Part shown: positions 8,817-18,803 of the stretch, in pieces
Layout of the letters: each line of letters starts with the position of its first letter
Position numbering within the stretch: the stretch's first letter is position 1
Source: Verrucomicrobiota bacterium
GTDB taxonomy: Bacteria > Verrucomicrobiota > Verrucomicrobiia > CAIQCK01
Assembly (NCBI GenBank): GCA_016235595.1
Contig: JACRJX010000016.1
Span: forward strand, 248,001-312,000
Reading direction: 5' to 3'
Length of the DNA stretch: 64,000 nt
The notes under the pieces: generated by a model
The model's database searches: none
What the model was told of the DNA's origin: nothing
What the model saw: only the letters and a program-made list of their open reading frames with translations
Made by a program: the position numbers and the translations under genes

Positions 8817-10898
8817 ATGTTCACACGACATAAAAATATAACCCTCATCATTGCTGTCCTGCTGCTGGCTCCGTTGGCCAGGGCTGTTGACTATCCGGGA
8901 CCACCGCCCGGCCCCGCGCGAGCCGCCTGCTCGACGACGGACGCGATGCTTGAGAACGACGCCATCGCCATGCAGTGGACTTTCAACGACGGGTGGTTGA
9001 AGCCCGGGCGATTGTCGCACAAGCAATCCTCCACAAGCATTTCGCTCCAAGGCTGCGATTGCTTTCAACTGGTTCTGGGGCAGACACCCGACCCGCGGAC
9101 ACGCACTCTCAAGGCTTCCGAACTCAAGCTCACGCAGCCGCCGAAAATCAAGCGGCTGCAGCCAGAACCCAATGCGGTGCGGCTGGGTGAGCAGTTTGGC
9201 GGCTGGGAATTGTCGGCGCGATTGACCTCGACCGCGCCCGGCTTCGAAGTGCTTTGGCGCGCGGTGCTGCGCGACGGCGCCAATTACATCCGTCAGGAGA
9301 TCACACTCCGTCCGCTGCGCGAGCCGGTCGAGTTGGTGGAAGTTGTGTTGTTGGAGATGCGCGTGCCACAAGCGGAGGTGATGGGGAGGGTGGATGGTTC
9401 ACCAGCTGTCAGCGACAAGATGTTCTTTGGCGTCGAACATCCAGCTTCCAGCAGCAAATTGATGGACCTGGATGTCGTGCGATGCGCTTATCCATGCGAC
9501 GACGCAGTCACACCAGCAGGACCCCTGACGCTGAGTTCAGTCGTCGGTGTTGTTCCACCCGGCCAGCGACGACGTGGTTTTCTGCATTACCTGGAGCGCG
9601 AGAGGGCGCATCCGTTCCGGCCTTTCCTGCACCACAACAACGGCGAGCAACTCGGGCTGGATTACTGGAAGATGATCTCACAGAAGAAGACGGCACAAGC
9701 TGCCGAGTTTCGCGCCAGCCAGGAGCAACGCTGGCGCGAACTGATGGAGCGTGTCGGCCATGAACTGGTCGGGCGGCGTGGCGCCCAACTCGACGCTTTT
9801 GTGCATGACTACGAATGGGACGACGAAAATTTCGTCTGGCAATTCCACAATGGATTTCCGAACGGCTTCAAGCCGCTCATCGAAGTTGCGGCAAAATTCA
9901 AGTCCCACATGGGCATCTGGTTCTCGCCATGGGGTGGTTACCCATGCAAGGCGGCGCGCGTGAAGTGCGGACGGCAGCAGGGTCTTGAAACGAACCAAGG
10001 CGGCTTGTCACTGGCCGGACCACGCTACTTCGCGCGGTTCCGGGCCGCATGCATGAACCTGCTGCGTGATCACGATGTGAAGTATTACAAGTTCGACGGC
10101 TTTGCCGGGTCCAACAGCCCCGCGGGAGCGGGAGAGTATCGCAGCGACGTCGAAGCGCTCTGGCGTTTGCTGGCTGAATTGCGGGAGGCTGATCCCCAAG
10201 TGTTCATCAATCCTTCATCGGGCACGTGGGCTTCTCCGTTCTGGCTGTTGCGCGCGGACTCGATCTGGCGCGGCGGCGGCGACACGGGCATCGCCGGCGC
10301 CAAAGGTTCCGAGCGGCAGCAGTGGATCACGTATCGTGATTTCGAGGTGCACAACCGCGTGCTCGTCAACGGCCCGCTCTATCCGATCTCCTCCCTGATG
10401 ATCCACGGCATCATGATCAACGGCGGCGGCCGCGTGAAGACCTTCGACGAGCGGGACATGCTCGATGAGATTCGCTCCTTCTTCGCATCGGGGGCGAACG
10501 TGCAGGAACTCTACATCTCGCCGGAACTGATGACCCCCGCGGCTTGGGACACTCTGGCCGAGACCGCGAAATGGTCGCGCGCAAACGCCGACGTGCTGGC
10601 CGATACGCATTGGGTCGGCGGCGATCCGGGAAAGGCGGAAGTTTACGGTTGGGCGTCGTGGTCGAAACGGAAAGGCATCCTGTCGCTTCGTAACCCGTCG
10701 GATCTGCCTGCGACCATCGTGCTCGACATCGCCGAAGCGTTCGAACTGCCTGATGGCGCGGCGCGGACCTACGCGCTCCAAAGCGCATGGAAAACAGAGA
10801 AGGCCGCCGCGTCGATCCGGGCAACGGCGGGCCAACGCCATTCGTTCAACTTGAAACCGTTCGAAGTATTGACCTTTGATGCAACGCCGGAGCGATAA
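8817..10898 (+). CDS. Alpha-galactosidase-like (clan GH-D type) exported glycosidase
   Basis: This 693-residue protein has a signal peptide (MFTRHKNITLIIAVLLLAPLARA). An N-terminal beta-sandwich (about 30-290) precedes a TIM barrel with HDYEWDDENFVW, MGIWFSPWGGY and YYKFDGFAG, where the Asp near residue 426 fits the nucleophile of GH27/GH36-type retaining enzymes. A second acidic residue in DSIWRGGGDTG could be the acid/base. A C-terminal beta domain closes the protein. It lies 33 nt after the DUF4838 gene in the transporter/transketolase operon. Exact substrate unknown; alpha-linked hexose release is a reasonable guess. Confidence 0.75.
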   Translation: MFTRHKNITLIIAVLLLAPLARAVDYPGPPPGPARAACSTTDAMLENDAIAMQWTFNDGWLKPGRLSHKQSSTSISLQGCDCFQLVLGQTPDPRTRTLKASELKLTQPPKIKRLQPEPNAVRLGEQFGGWELSARLTSTAPGFEVLWRAVLRDGANYIRQEITLRPLREPVELVEVVLLEMRVPQAEVMGRVDGSPAVSDKMFFGVEHPASSSKLMDLDVVRCAYPCDDAVTPAGPLTLSSVVGVVPPGQRRRGFLHYLERERAHPFRPFLHHNNGEQLGLDYWKMISQKKTAQAAEFRASQEQRWRELMERVGHELVGRRGAQLDAFVHDYEWDDENFVWQFHNGFPNGFKPLIEVAAKFKSHMGIWFSPWGGYPCKAARVKCGRQQGLETNQGGLSLAGPRYFARFRAACMNLLRDHDVKYYKFDGFAGSNSPAGAGEYRSDVEALWRLLAELREADPQVFINPSSGTWASPFWLLRADSIWRGGGDTGIAGAKGSERQQWITYRDFEVHNRVLVNGPLYPISSLMIHGIMINGGGRVKTFDERDMLDEIRSFFASGANVQELYISPELMTPAAWDTLAETAKWSRANADVLADTHWVGGDPGKAEVYGWASWSKRKGILSLRNPSDLPATIVLDIAEAFELPDGAARTYALQSAWKTEKAAASIRATAGQRHSFNLKPFEVLTFDATPER

Positions 10899-10900
10899 CC

Positions 10901-11677
10901 ATGCAACGACTGAGAGACAAAGTGGCAATCATCACGGGCGCGGGGCGGGGCATTGGTTTCGCTGCTGCGCAGGCGTTTATTCGTGAAGGCGCGAAGGTCG
11001 TCATCGCTGAGATCAACGAGGAACTGGGGCGTGGTGCCGAGAAGAAGCTCCGCGCCACCGGGGGCGAGGCTGTGTTCGTGCGCACGGATTGCTCGAACAG
11101 CGCCGATGTACAGGGGCTCATGGTCCGGACCGAGAAACTCTACGGCGGTCTGCACGTGCTCTACAACAACGCCTCGGTCTTTCTCAACAAACTGGACGGT
11201 CCAGTCAGCGATCTGGCTGAGGAAACCTGGGCGAAGGTGTTGGCCGTCAATCTCAACAGCGTCTTCCTCTGCTGCAAATATGGCATCCCGCTGATGATTC
11301 GGAGCGGAGGCGGATCGGTCATCAACACCGGTTCAAGCGCCAGTGTGATGGGCATCCCCGGCTGCGATGCCTACACGGCCACCAAGGGCGCGACTGTGGC
11401 CCTGACACGTTCGATGGCAGTAGAGTTCGGTCCGCGAAAGGTGCGCGTGAACTGCATCTGCCCGGCAGGCATTGAGACCGAGATGGTCAAGGCCAGCAAC
11501 CTTGACAATCCGAACTTCGATGCGGCCTACTTCTTCAAACGCGCTCCGCTGGGCCGGTTCGGCACGCCGGAGGAGGTCGCCAATCTGGCTCTGTTCCTCG
11601 CCTCCGACGAGTCGTCCTACCTGAATGGGGCGATTATCCGTGCCGACGGCGGAATTACCGTGGCGCCGATTTCCTAG
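10901..11677 (+). CDS. SDR-family dehydrogenase (second in operon)
   Basis: This 258-residue classical SDR has ITGAGRGIGFAAA at residues 9-21, NNAS near 88, NTGSSAS with the catalytic Ser, YTATKGA with the Tyr/Lys pair near 157 and a CPAGIETEMV tail region. It starts 2 nt after the alpha-galactosidase-like gene, so it is co-translated with an exported hydrolase although it is itself cytoplasmic. It likely oxidises the imported sugar or an intermediate (inference from position). Confidence 0.88.
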   Translation: MQRLRDKVAIITGAGRGIGFAAAQAFIREGAKVVIAEINEELGRGAEKKLRATGGEAVFVRTDCSNSADVQGLMVRTEKLYGGLHVLYNNASVFLNKLDGPVSDLAEETWAKVLAVNLNSVFLCCKYGIPLMIRSGGGSVINTGSSASVMGIPGCDAYTATKGATVALTRSMAVEFGPRKVRVNCICPAGIETEMVKASNLDNPNFDAAYFFKRAPLGRFGTPEEVANLALFLASDESSYLNGAIIRADGGITVAPIS

Positions 11678-11708
11678 AACTGGTGACGGCCGTGCCGGGT
11701 GACGAACA

Positions 11709-13562
11709 ATGATGCAACTGCACCTGATTGACTGGATCATTATCCTGGGTTCGCTGGGGGTGTGTTTCGCGCCGGCGCTGTTCCTCGGCAAACGCGCGGG
11801 CAAGGATACGACGCAGTTCTTCGTCTCGGGCCGCTGCGTGCCGTGGTGGCTCGCGGGGCTTTCGATGGTGGCCACGACGTTCTCCAGCGACACGCCCAAT
11901 CTCGTGACGGACATTGTCCGCCGCCAGGGCATTGCCGGCAACTGGTGCTGGTGGGCGTTCGCGCTCACGGGAATGGCCACCGTGTTCTTCTACGCGCAAC
12001 TCTGGCGGCGTTCCGGCGTGATGACGGACCTTGAGTTTTACGAGATGCGTTATTCCGGCAAGGCCGCCGCCGGGCTGCGCGGTTTTCGGGCGGTGTATCT
12101 GGGCCTGTTCTTCAATTGTCTCATCATGGCGAACTGCAACCTCGCTGCGTGCAAGATTGCCAATGTGCTCTTTGGCATCGGCCGCTGGGAGACGTTGCTG
12201 CTTTTGGGCCTGCTGAACGTCGTCATGGCGGCGCACTCCGGGCTTTGGGGAGTGCTGGTCATCGACATGATCCAGTTTTTCCTGAAGATGACGGCGGTCA
12301 TTGCCGCGGCGTATTTTGCGCTGCAACTGCCACAGGTCGGAGGACTGAGCGGACTGGTTGAAAAAGTCTCGGCGCTGCACGGCCCCGGCGGCATCAACTA
12401 CCTGGCGATGTTGCCGGACTTCACCAATCAGTGGGACATCGCGGTGGCGGTGTTCATCATGCCGATCGCGGTGCAATGGTGGGCGGTCTGGTATCCGGGC
12501 TCGGAACCGGGCGGCGGCAGCTTCATCGCTCAACGGATGCTCGCGTCGAAATCGGAGCGTGATTCGCTCGGCGCGGTGTTGTTTTTCAGCTTCGCCCACT
12601 ACGTGCTGCGGCCATGGCCGTGGCTCATTGTCGCGCTGGCGTCGTTGATCGTTTATCCGGAACTGGGCGACATCCAACGCGCCTTTCCGCACGTGGACCC
12701 GGCATTGGTCAACCACGACATCGCTTATCCGGCGATGCTGAAATTCCTGCCCGTCGGCTTCATAGGTTTGATGGTTGGCGGGCTCATTGCGGCCAACTCC
12801 AGCACGGTCCTGACGCTTTTGAACTGGGGCGCGAGCTACCTCGTCCACGATTTCTACCAACGCTTTCTCCGGCCCGGCGCGGGCGAAAAACACTATGTCC
12901 TCGCCGGCCGCATTGCCACGGCGCTGATCTTCATCGGGTCGGCGCTTCTGACGGTGGTTCTGGATTCGGCGAAAGATACGTTCGATATCATCCTGCAGGT
13001 GGGTGCCGGCACCGGGTTGCTGTATCTGGTCCGTTGGTTCTGGTGGCGTGTCAACGCCTGGTGCGAGGTCGTGGCGATGGTTGTTTCGTTTGTCATCTCT
13101 GCTGCGTTTCTCCTGCTGCACAAGAGCGGCACACTCCATTTCTCAACGCACGTTCAACTGATGCTGACAGTCGCGGTGACCACTGTGTGCTGGCTGGTGA
13201 CCGCCTATGCGGCCCCAGCGACTGACCGGGCGACGCTCGTCGCGTTCTACAAGAAGGTCCGGCCGTTCGGTCCGGGTTGGGAGGGAATCCGGCGTGAGGC
13301 AGGGATTCCGAAGGACGACACGAGCGCGCACGGCCAGAGCATTCCGTTGGGCCTCCTGGGATGGGTCGCAGGATGTACGAGCATATGGTCGGCGTTGTTT
13401 GCCATCGGCAATTTTCTCTACGGCCGAATGACCAGTGCGGTCATGTTGTTGCTCGTGTTTGTATTCAGCAGCGTGGTCTTGCTGTGGGTCGTCAACCGTC
13501 TGTGGAAAGGAAGCCCCGTCGAAGCCGTCAGCGCTCCCGCACCAAGTGGATCCCGCCCATAG
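11709..13562 (+). CDS. Sodium:solute symporter (SSS family)
   Basis: This 617-residue transporter has about 13-14 hydrophobic segments. The SSS pattern is clear: start LIDWIIILGSLGVCF, the sodium-site-like segment STTFSSDTPNLV-type (VATTFSSDTPNLVTD near residue 58), NSSTVLTLLNWG near 360 and a long C-terminal extension with two more helices. Such SSS proteins replace TonB/Sus uptake of small sugars across the inner membrane in Verrucomicrobia-like bacteria. It is the last gene of the transketolase operon and is followed 25 nt later by a strong hairpin. Confidence 0.9.
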   Translation: MMQLHLIDWIIILGSLGVCFAPALFLGKRAGKDTTQFFVSGRCVPWWLAGLSMVATTFSSDTPNLVTDIVRRQGIAGNWCWWAFALTGMATVFFYAQLWRRSGVMTDLEFYEMRYSGKAAAGLRGFRAVYLGLFFNCLIMANCNLAACKIANVLFGIGRWETLLLLGLLNVVMAAHSGLWGVLVIDMIQFFLKMTAVIAAAYFALQLPQVGGLSGLVEKVSALHGPGGINYLAMLPDFTNQWDIAVAVFIMPIAVQWWAVWYPGSEPGGGSFIAQRMLASKSERDSLGAVLFFSFAHYVLRPWPWLIVALASLIVYPELGDIQRAFPHVDPALVNHDIAYPAMLKFLPVGFIGLMVGGLIAANSSTVLTLLNWGASYLVHDFYQRFLRPGAGEKHYVLAGRIATALIFIGSALLTVVLDSAKDTFDIILQVGAGTGLLYLVRWFWWRVNAWCEVVAMVVSFVISAAFLLLHKSGTLHFSTHVQLMLTVAVTTVCWLVTAYAAPATDRATLVAFYKKVRPFGPGWEGIRREAGIPKDDTSAHGQSIPLGLLGWVAGCTSIWSALFAIGNFLYGRMTSAVMLLLVFVFSSVVLLWVVNRLWKGSPVEAVSAPAPSGSRP

Positions 13563-13587
13563 CCTTGCCGTTCGCGAAGAGAACGTG

Positions 13588-13607
13588 TGCCACGCAGCGG
13601 CGTGGCA
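13588..13607 (+). terminator. Hairpin after symporter gene
   Basis: TGCCACGC-AGCG-GCGTGGCA forms a perfect 8-bp stem with a 4-nt loop, 25 nt after the symporter stop. There is no T-run, so it may be a factor-dependent terminator or RNA-stability hairpin rather than a classical intrinsic terminator. Confidence 0.4.
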
Positions 13608-13620
13608 GAATCCCTCCCGG

Positions 13621-13661
13621 TGTTTCGTGATTGTCCACTCAACGCGCGCGGCGTAGCCTGC
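13621..13661 (+). repeat. Dispersed intergenic element, copy 1
   Basis: It contains GTTTCGTGATTGT (13622-13634) and, 28 nt on, GGCGTAGCCTGC (13650-13661). The same two blocks recur at 23272-23312 and, degraded, at 36928-36960, each time upstream of a gene for an exported protein. Here it lies 135 nt before the GH106-like gene. The remaining intergenic sequence to 13796 shows nothing recognisable. Confidence 0.55.
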
Positions 13662-13796
13662 TGCTCGTGCGTGATGAAGCCGGCAGCGTTTCCCTTCGCG
13701 ACGGCGCGATGTTCACCGAACTGCGCATCGCCGAAGGTTGGAACGCCGTGATCGCAAGGAAGACCGAGCCAAGGTGAGCAAGAAGGTGTGAATGAC

Positions 13797-16379
13797 ATGA
13801 ACAACCATCGGAACTTGTTGCGCAAGTGTGTGAGTGTGGCGTTTTTTTGGACGCTGGCTTGCATGGTGCCGGCGCACACAGCCGCGCAGCCTCCGAGTCG
13901 GGACTGGCAGAAGGTGGTCGTGCCCAGCGTGCGCGACGCGGCGCGGAAGTTTGCGAATCCACCGGCTGAATACGGTCTGACGATGTGGTGGTTCTGGAAT
14001 GGGGAGATGAGCGAGGCCAACATCCGGCGCGACCTCGCTGATTTGAAGGCGCACAACGTCCACGCGGTGATGCTGTGGTGTTACAACGGCCTGACGAATC
14101 TGGAGTATCTCTCCCCGGCGTGGTTTGAGCGCGTGAAGTTCGCGGTGCAGGAGGCGCGGCGCGCCGGCATACGCGTTTGGATCGCGGATGAGGGCTGTTA
14201 CCCGAGCGGGTTTATCGGCGGCAAGGTCACGCGCGAGCGGCCGTCGCAGCGGATGCAGATTCTCACGGCGCAGAAAACATCGAGCGGCCAGATTGAGGTG
14301 AAGCCGCAATTTCGTACTCCGGCGACGCGCTACATCCACACGCCCGGTTTCAGGAAGGATGAGACCTGCTCGCTGTTCGACGCGTTGGACCCGGCGGCCA
14401 CTGGCGATTTTCTGAAGGATGTGCACGAGCAGTATCGGCGGTATGTCGGCGACGAGTTTGGCCGTACCGTGCTTGGGTTCATGGGCGATGAACCTTCTTT
14501 CCCCGGCGTTCCCTACACGGCGGGCATCTTCGAGGAGTTCGAGCGGCGCAAAGGCTATGACGTGCGTCCGCATTTGCCGAAATTGTTTGTGAAGGAGCCA
14601 AGCGAGGAAGACCGGCGGATTCGCGCGGACTACTGGGATGTGTGGAGCGACCGCTATCGCGACAGTTTCTTCAAACCGCAGGCGGACTGGTGCGCGCAGC
14701 ACGGCATGGAACTTCAGATGCACATCTGCGGCGAGGAGGACATGAAGACGCTCGTGACGTTGAATGGCGATTACTTCAAGTGCATGCGGCCGGTGCAGGT
14801 GCCGGGCGTGGACGCCATCTGGCAGCAAATCTGGCCCGACAAGGTCGCGGATTACGCGAAGCTCGCCTCGTCTGCCGCGCACGTCTGGGGCCGGCCGCGG
14901 GCGTTCAGCGAGGGATACGCCGTCTATGGCCGCGGGCTGAGCGTTGAACAAGCCAAGTGGGTGCTCGACCACCATCTCGCGCGCGGCATCAATCTGTTCG
15001 AGACCATGTCATATCTCTCCTCGCGCGAGACGTTCCGTCCATACTTCTGTCCGCCGGACCTGAACCTCAGCCCGCAATGGCCGGAGTTCGCTCAGTTGCA
15101 TGCCTACGCCAACCGGCTGTCCTATTTGCTTTCGGTGGGCCAGCCGGCGGCTGCCATCGCGGTCTACTATCCAACGACGAGTGGGTGGCTGGGCGATTTC
15201 TCCGCCGACACTGCGACGCTGGCAATCGCGCAGCGGCTGCTGGAGAACCAGCGCGACTTCGACTTTGTGGATGAACAGGCCTTGCAGTCGGGGCTCAAGC
15301 TCGAATCGGCGGCGTTGGTGAATCAGAGCGGCCAGCGCTATCGTGCTGTCATCGTTCCACCCGTGAAGGTCATTTCGGAGGCAGCGCTCGCGCGGTTGGA
15401 AACGTTTGCCAAGGCGGGCGGCAAGGTCATCTTCGTGGGGAAGTGGCCGGAACTTATGGCGGGCAAGACTTATCTGCACGCCGCCAGAGGACCGGCTCAA
15501 TTGGCCTGGGCCGCACTGGTGACAGACAACGAGTTGCTCAGTCGCGCTCCTGATTTGTTGCCGGCGCCCGATCTGAAACTGGAACAACGGCCTGCGGGCA
15601 CGGCTTGTCCCGCGGTGAAGCATGTTCACCGTCATCTGGCCGATGGCGAGGTGTATTTCCTCTTCAACGAATCAGACCGCGCGCTCGATCTGGCCGCTGC
15701 GCTGAAAGGCGCGGGCGCGCCGGAGTATTGGGACGCCGTTACGGGCAAGAGGACGCGGGCAACTGCATGGAGTCGGCAGGGCGATGGTGTCCGCCTGTCG
15801 CTGACGCTCGAGCCGTACGAAGCAAGGACGATCGTGTTGGGACCCGCCGCTTCACAAGCGACGGAGGTTCGTCCCGTGCTAAAGCAAACAGGCGACTGCA
15901 TTCCCCTCGAAGGCGATTGGAAGCTGGCGATTGCCGGGAAGGAACTTAGTGGTCCTCTGAAGACATGGGCCGAATACGGCGAGCCGGGCTACTGTGGCAC
16001 GGTGCGCTACACGAAAGAGTTCAACGTGCCGGCCGGCTTTGCGAAAACAAAACAGAAACTGTATCTCGATCTTGGAGACGTGAAATATTCGGCACGGGTT
16101 CGTTTGAATGGAAAAGACCTCGGCGCGCTCGCATGGAGGCCCTTCCGCTGGCCGGTCGGCGGCGCGATTCGAGCGGGCGCCAATGTCCTCGAGATCGAGA
16201 TCACGAACACAGCAGCCAACGAACTGGCCGGCAACCCGGAGCGGCTTGCGGAATTGGAGAAAAAGGACTGGCTGAAAAACTCCTACGTGAAGCGATACCT
16301 CGCCTTTGACAAAGAGATGGTGCCATCGGGTCTGCTTGGGCCGGTGCGCCTGGTCTGCTATGAAGTGCTGGACAAATGA
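13797..16379 (+). CDS. GH106-like exported glycoside hydrolase
   Basis: This protein of about 860 residues has a signal peptide (residues 1-33). The start of the mature part, YGLTMWWFWNGEMSEANI, then VMLWCYNGLTN and VWIADEGCYPSGFIGG, matches the catalytic barrel of GH106-like (alpha-L-rhamnosidase-type) proteins. A middle flavodoxin-like region (YRAVIVPPVKVIS, AKAGGKVIFVGKWP) and a C-terminal galactose-binding jelly-roll (YLDLGDVKYSARVRLNGKD) follow. I choose the ATG at 13797, 10 nt after AGAAGG; the GTG at 13788 is too close to that ribosome site. Pectin or another rhamnose-bearing glycan is a plausible target, not proven. The next gene begins 7 nt downstream. Confidence 0.75.
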   Translation: MNNHRNLLRKCVSVAFFWTLACMVPAHTAAQPPSRDWQKVVVPSVRDAARKFANPPAEYGLTMWWFWNGEMSEANIRRDLADLKAHNVHAVMLWCYNGLTNLEYLSPAWFERVKFAVQEARRAGIRVWIADEGCYPSGFIGGKVTRERPSQRMQILTAQKTSSGQIEVKPQFRTPATRYIHTPGFRKDETCSLFDALDPAATGDFLKDVHEQYRRYVGDEFGRTVLGFMGDEPSFPGVPYTAGIFEEFERRKGYDVRPHLPKLFVKEPSEEDRRIRADYWDVWSDRYRDSFFKPQADWCAQHGMELQMHICGEEDMKTLVTLNGDYFKCMRPVQVPGVDAIWQQIWPDKVADYAKLASSAAHVWGRPRAFSEGYAVYGRGLSVEQAKWVLDHHLARGINLFETMSYLSSRETFRPYFCPPDLNLSPQWPEFAQLHAYANRLSYLLSVGQPAAAIAVYYPTTSGWLGDFSADTATLAIAQRLLENQRDFDFVDEQALQSGLKLESAALVNQSGQRYRAVIVPPVKVISEAALARLETFAKAGGKVIFVGKWPELMAGKTYLHAARGPAQLAWAALVTDNELLSRAPDLLPAPDLKLEQRPAGTACPAVKHVHRHLADGEVYFLFNESDRALDLAAALKGAGAPEYWDAVTGKRTRATAWSRQGDGVRLSLTLEPYEARTIVLGPAASQATEVRPVLKQTGDCIPLEGDWKLAIAGKELSGPLKTWAEYGEPGYCGTVRYTKEFNVPAGFAKTKQKLYLDLGDVKYSARVRLNGKDLGALAWRPFRWPVGGAIRAGANVLEIEITNTAANELAGNPERLAELEKKDWLKNSYVKRYLAFDKEMVPSGLLGPVRLVCYEVLDK

Positions 16380-16386
16380 TTGGAAA

Positions 16387-18774
16387 ATGAAAGAGCCATA
16401 TCGTTGCCTGCTAAAGGTGCTTTTCGGTGTCGCGTTGAGCGGCGCGTTACTTGCCGCACAGGCTGCGGACGTAGACAATGAGTTTGAGAATGCCGGCTTC
16501 GAGGACACTGCCGCCGACAAACTCACGGCGTGGAAACCTTATCGGTTGGGATTTGCGCTCGACAGCGAGAAGCTGCACAGCGGCAAGCAGTCCATGCGGT
16601 GCGAATCCACAACGCCGACCCAGGCATACGGGGCGGGGCAGATCATCCACTGTAGTCGTCCTGACAAGCGGCCGATCATCGTGGGTGGTTGGAGCAGGGC
16701 TGAGAACGTCGGCGCGGGCGGCGATTATTGCGTTTACCTGGACGTCGTCTACGAAGACGGCTCGCCGTGGTGGGGCAAGACCAGCGGCTGGTCGCGCGGC
16801 ACGCACGATTGGGAATACACGGCACAGGTCTATTGGCCTGAAAAGCCAGTCCGCGAAATTCGCGCGTATGTTTTTCTGCGCCGCACGACAGGCAAAGCGT
16901 GGTTCGACGACGTCTTTGTGCATCGGGGCGGGCTGCATGTGCTTCATCCCCGCGCCGCGTCCGATTTCCCGCGCACGCTTCACGGGCAGCGCATCCGCGC
17001 GCAGTTGACCGCGAGCGCGGACTGGCGTTGCGTGCTGTTGGACGCTGACGGCAAGGAAGTAGACGCGTGCAGCGGACGCGGCAATGCAGTCTCTTGGGAC
17101 TGGACCGGCCGTGCGGACGTTCGTCCGGCGCGACTTTGCATCACGGCGAAGAATGCGCGCGGCGAGCAGACAGAGCTGCGCCTGCCGGTTGCCGGGCCGC
17201 CGGCGCGGGGTGCAAATCCCGTCCGCAGCGGCTATGCAGTTTGGTGGCAGAACGCGATGCAGAAGGTATATCCGACCGAGTTTCCACCCGCGGGCGGCAG
17301 CGGCGAGGCCGTGATCTCGCTCGCCCGCAACGAGCGCGAAGGGTTCCAACTTGCCATCACGCCCGCCGACAGCGAACGGCTCCGCAACGTCGAGGTGTCG
17401 GTGGGCAAACTCGTCAACGAGCGCGGCGACGAGTTTCCGCGCGATTGCATCGAGCAGCATCTGGTGGGCTATGTCTATGTGGACACTCCGTCGAGTCATC
17501 CCAACGCGCCCGCCTTGCCGAGCTGGTGTCCGGAGGTGCTTCTGCCCGCCCGGCCCTTCGAGGTGATCGGCGGACGGACGCAGACGGTGTGGCTCAACTT
17601 CCACGCGCGCGAAAAACTGCGCGCGGGAACCTATCGGGGCAAGGTGACGGTCCGCCCCGCGGGGATGGCGGCGGTCGAGTTGCCGGTGAGTGTGTGCGTG
17701 CATGGCTTCGCGCTGCCCCGCACACCGCGCATGAAGACGGCGTTCGCGATCATGGACGGCTGGACGCGTGCTGCGTATGGCGATCTCACACCCGAGTTGC
17801 GCCGCCGCGGCATGGACCTGATGCTCTCGCATCGTCTCAATCCCGACGACATCTCCCGCACCGAGCCGCCGGCCATCAGCGATCTGCTCTACGCCCGCGA
17901 ACACGGGATGAACACGTTCAACATCCTCAACCTCGTGCCGAAACCGAAAGGCAACCCGATGTGGACCTGCTACGTGCGGATGCAGGACTACCGGCCGGAT
18001 TTTACGCAGGAGCTTGCGGCGCGGCTGGACGATTACATAAAGGAACTGCGCCGGCACGGTCTGTCGAAGATGGCGTATTTCTACGGTTTCGACGAGCGCG
18101 GATCGGAATACGACGAGTTGATCAAAGGCATCTGCAAGTTCCTGAAGGAACGCTATCCGGAAGTCAGCACGTTCACGACGGCGGGCTACATGTATGACAA
18201 GCGCCGCCAGACGCCGCCCGATTATCAGGACTACATGGACTGGTATTGCCCGCTGACGCCGAAGTATGACCGCGAGCTTTCGCGGCGACTGCGGTCGCAA
18301 GGCAAACAGGTCTGGTGGTATGTCTGCTGCGGTCCGCATCATCCGCATGCCAACTTCGCCTCGGTGGACTATCCCTCCATCGAAGGCAGGTTGCTGGGCT
18401 GGATGACGTTCGGTTACGAGGCCGACGGTTTGCTCTACTGGCACGTCAACTACTGGCACCCCAACCGCATCATCGCGAATACCGATCTGTATCTGGACTG
18501 GAAATCTCCCTGCATTGCGCAGATGACCGGCGACGGATGCCTGATGTATCCCACACCCGATGGCCCGGTGAGTTCGATCCGCCTGGAGAACATTCGCGAC
18601 GGGCTTGAAGACTACGATTATCTGGCGATGCTGGCCGATGCGAAAGGGCGCGCCGCCGTCGAGGCGTTCGTGTCGCGGCTGGTGAAGAGCCAGACCGAAT
18701 TCTCGCGCGACCCCGCCGCGCTCTATCGCGTCAGGGAAGAGATCGCAGCCCAACTCGAAGCCGCACAACGATAA
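16387..18774 (+). CDS. DUF4091 / GH123-like exported glycosidase
   Basis: This 795-residue protein has a signal peptide (KVLFGVALSGALLAAQA). An N-terminal carbohydrate-binding beta-sandwich (about 25-185) is followed by a linker domain and a GH123-type barrel. FYGFDERG, near residue 568, carries the Asp-Glu pair used by GH123 beta-N-acetylgalactosaminidases in substrate-assisted catalysis, and the C-terminal RLENIRDGLEDYDYLAML is the DUF4091 signature. The start at 16387 is 7 nt after the previous stop. GalNAc-containing glycan is the family expectation; many DUF4091 members are uncharacterised. Confidence 0.78.
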   Translation: MKEPYRCLLKVLFGVALSGALLAAQAADVDNEFENAGFEDTAADKLTAWKPYRLGFALDSEKLHSGKQSMRCESTTPTQAYGAGQIIHCSRPDKRPIIVGGWSRAENVGAGGDYCVYLDVVYEDGSPWWGKTSGWSRGTHDWEYTAQVYWPEKPVREIRAYVFLRRTTGKAWFDDVFVHRGGLHVLHPRAASDFPRTLHGQRIRAQLTASADWRCVLLDADGKEVDACSGRGNAVSWDWTGRADVRPARLCITAKNARGEQTELRLPVAGPPARGANPVRSGYAVWWQNAMQKVYPTEFPPAGGSGEAVISLARNEREGFQLAITPADSERLRNVEVSVGKLVNERGDEFPRDCIEQHLVGYVYVDTPSSHPNAPALPSWCPEVLLPARPFEVIGGRTQTVWLNFHAREKLRAGTYRGKVTVRPAGMAAVELPVSVCVHGFALPRTPRMKTAFAIMDGWTRAAYGDLTPELRRRGMDLMLSHRLNPDDISRTEPPAISDLLYAREHGMNTFNILNLVPKPKGNPMWTCYVRMQDYRPDFTQELAARLDDYIKELRRHGLSKMAYFYGFDERGSEYDELIKGICKFLKERYPEVSTFTTAGYMYDKRRQTPPDYQDYMDWYCPLTPKYDRELSRRLRSQGKQVWWYVCCGPHHPHANFASVDYPSIEGRLLGWMTFGYEADGLLYWHVNYWHPNRIIANTDLYLDWKSPCIAQMTGDGCLMYPTPDGPVSSIRLENIRDGLEDYDYLAMLADAKGRAAVEAFVSRLVKSQTEFSRDPAALYRVREEIAAQLEAAQR

Positions 18775-18803
18775 AATCCGAAACAGAAATCAGGAGATCC
18801 TCC

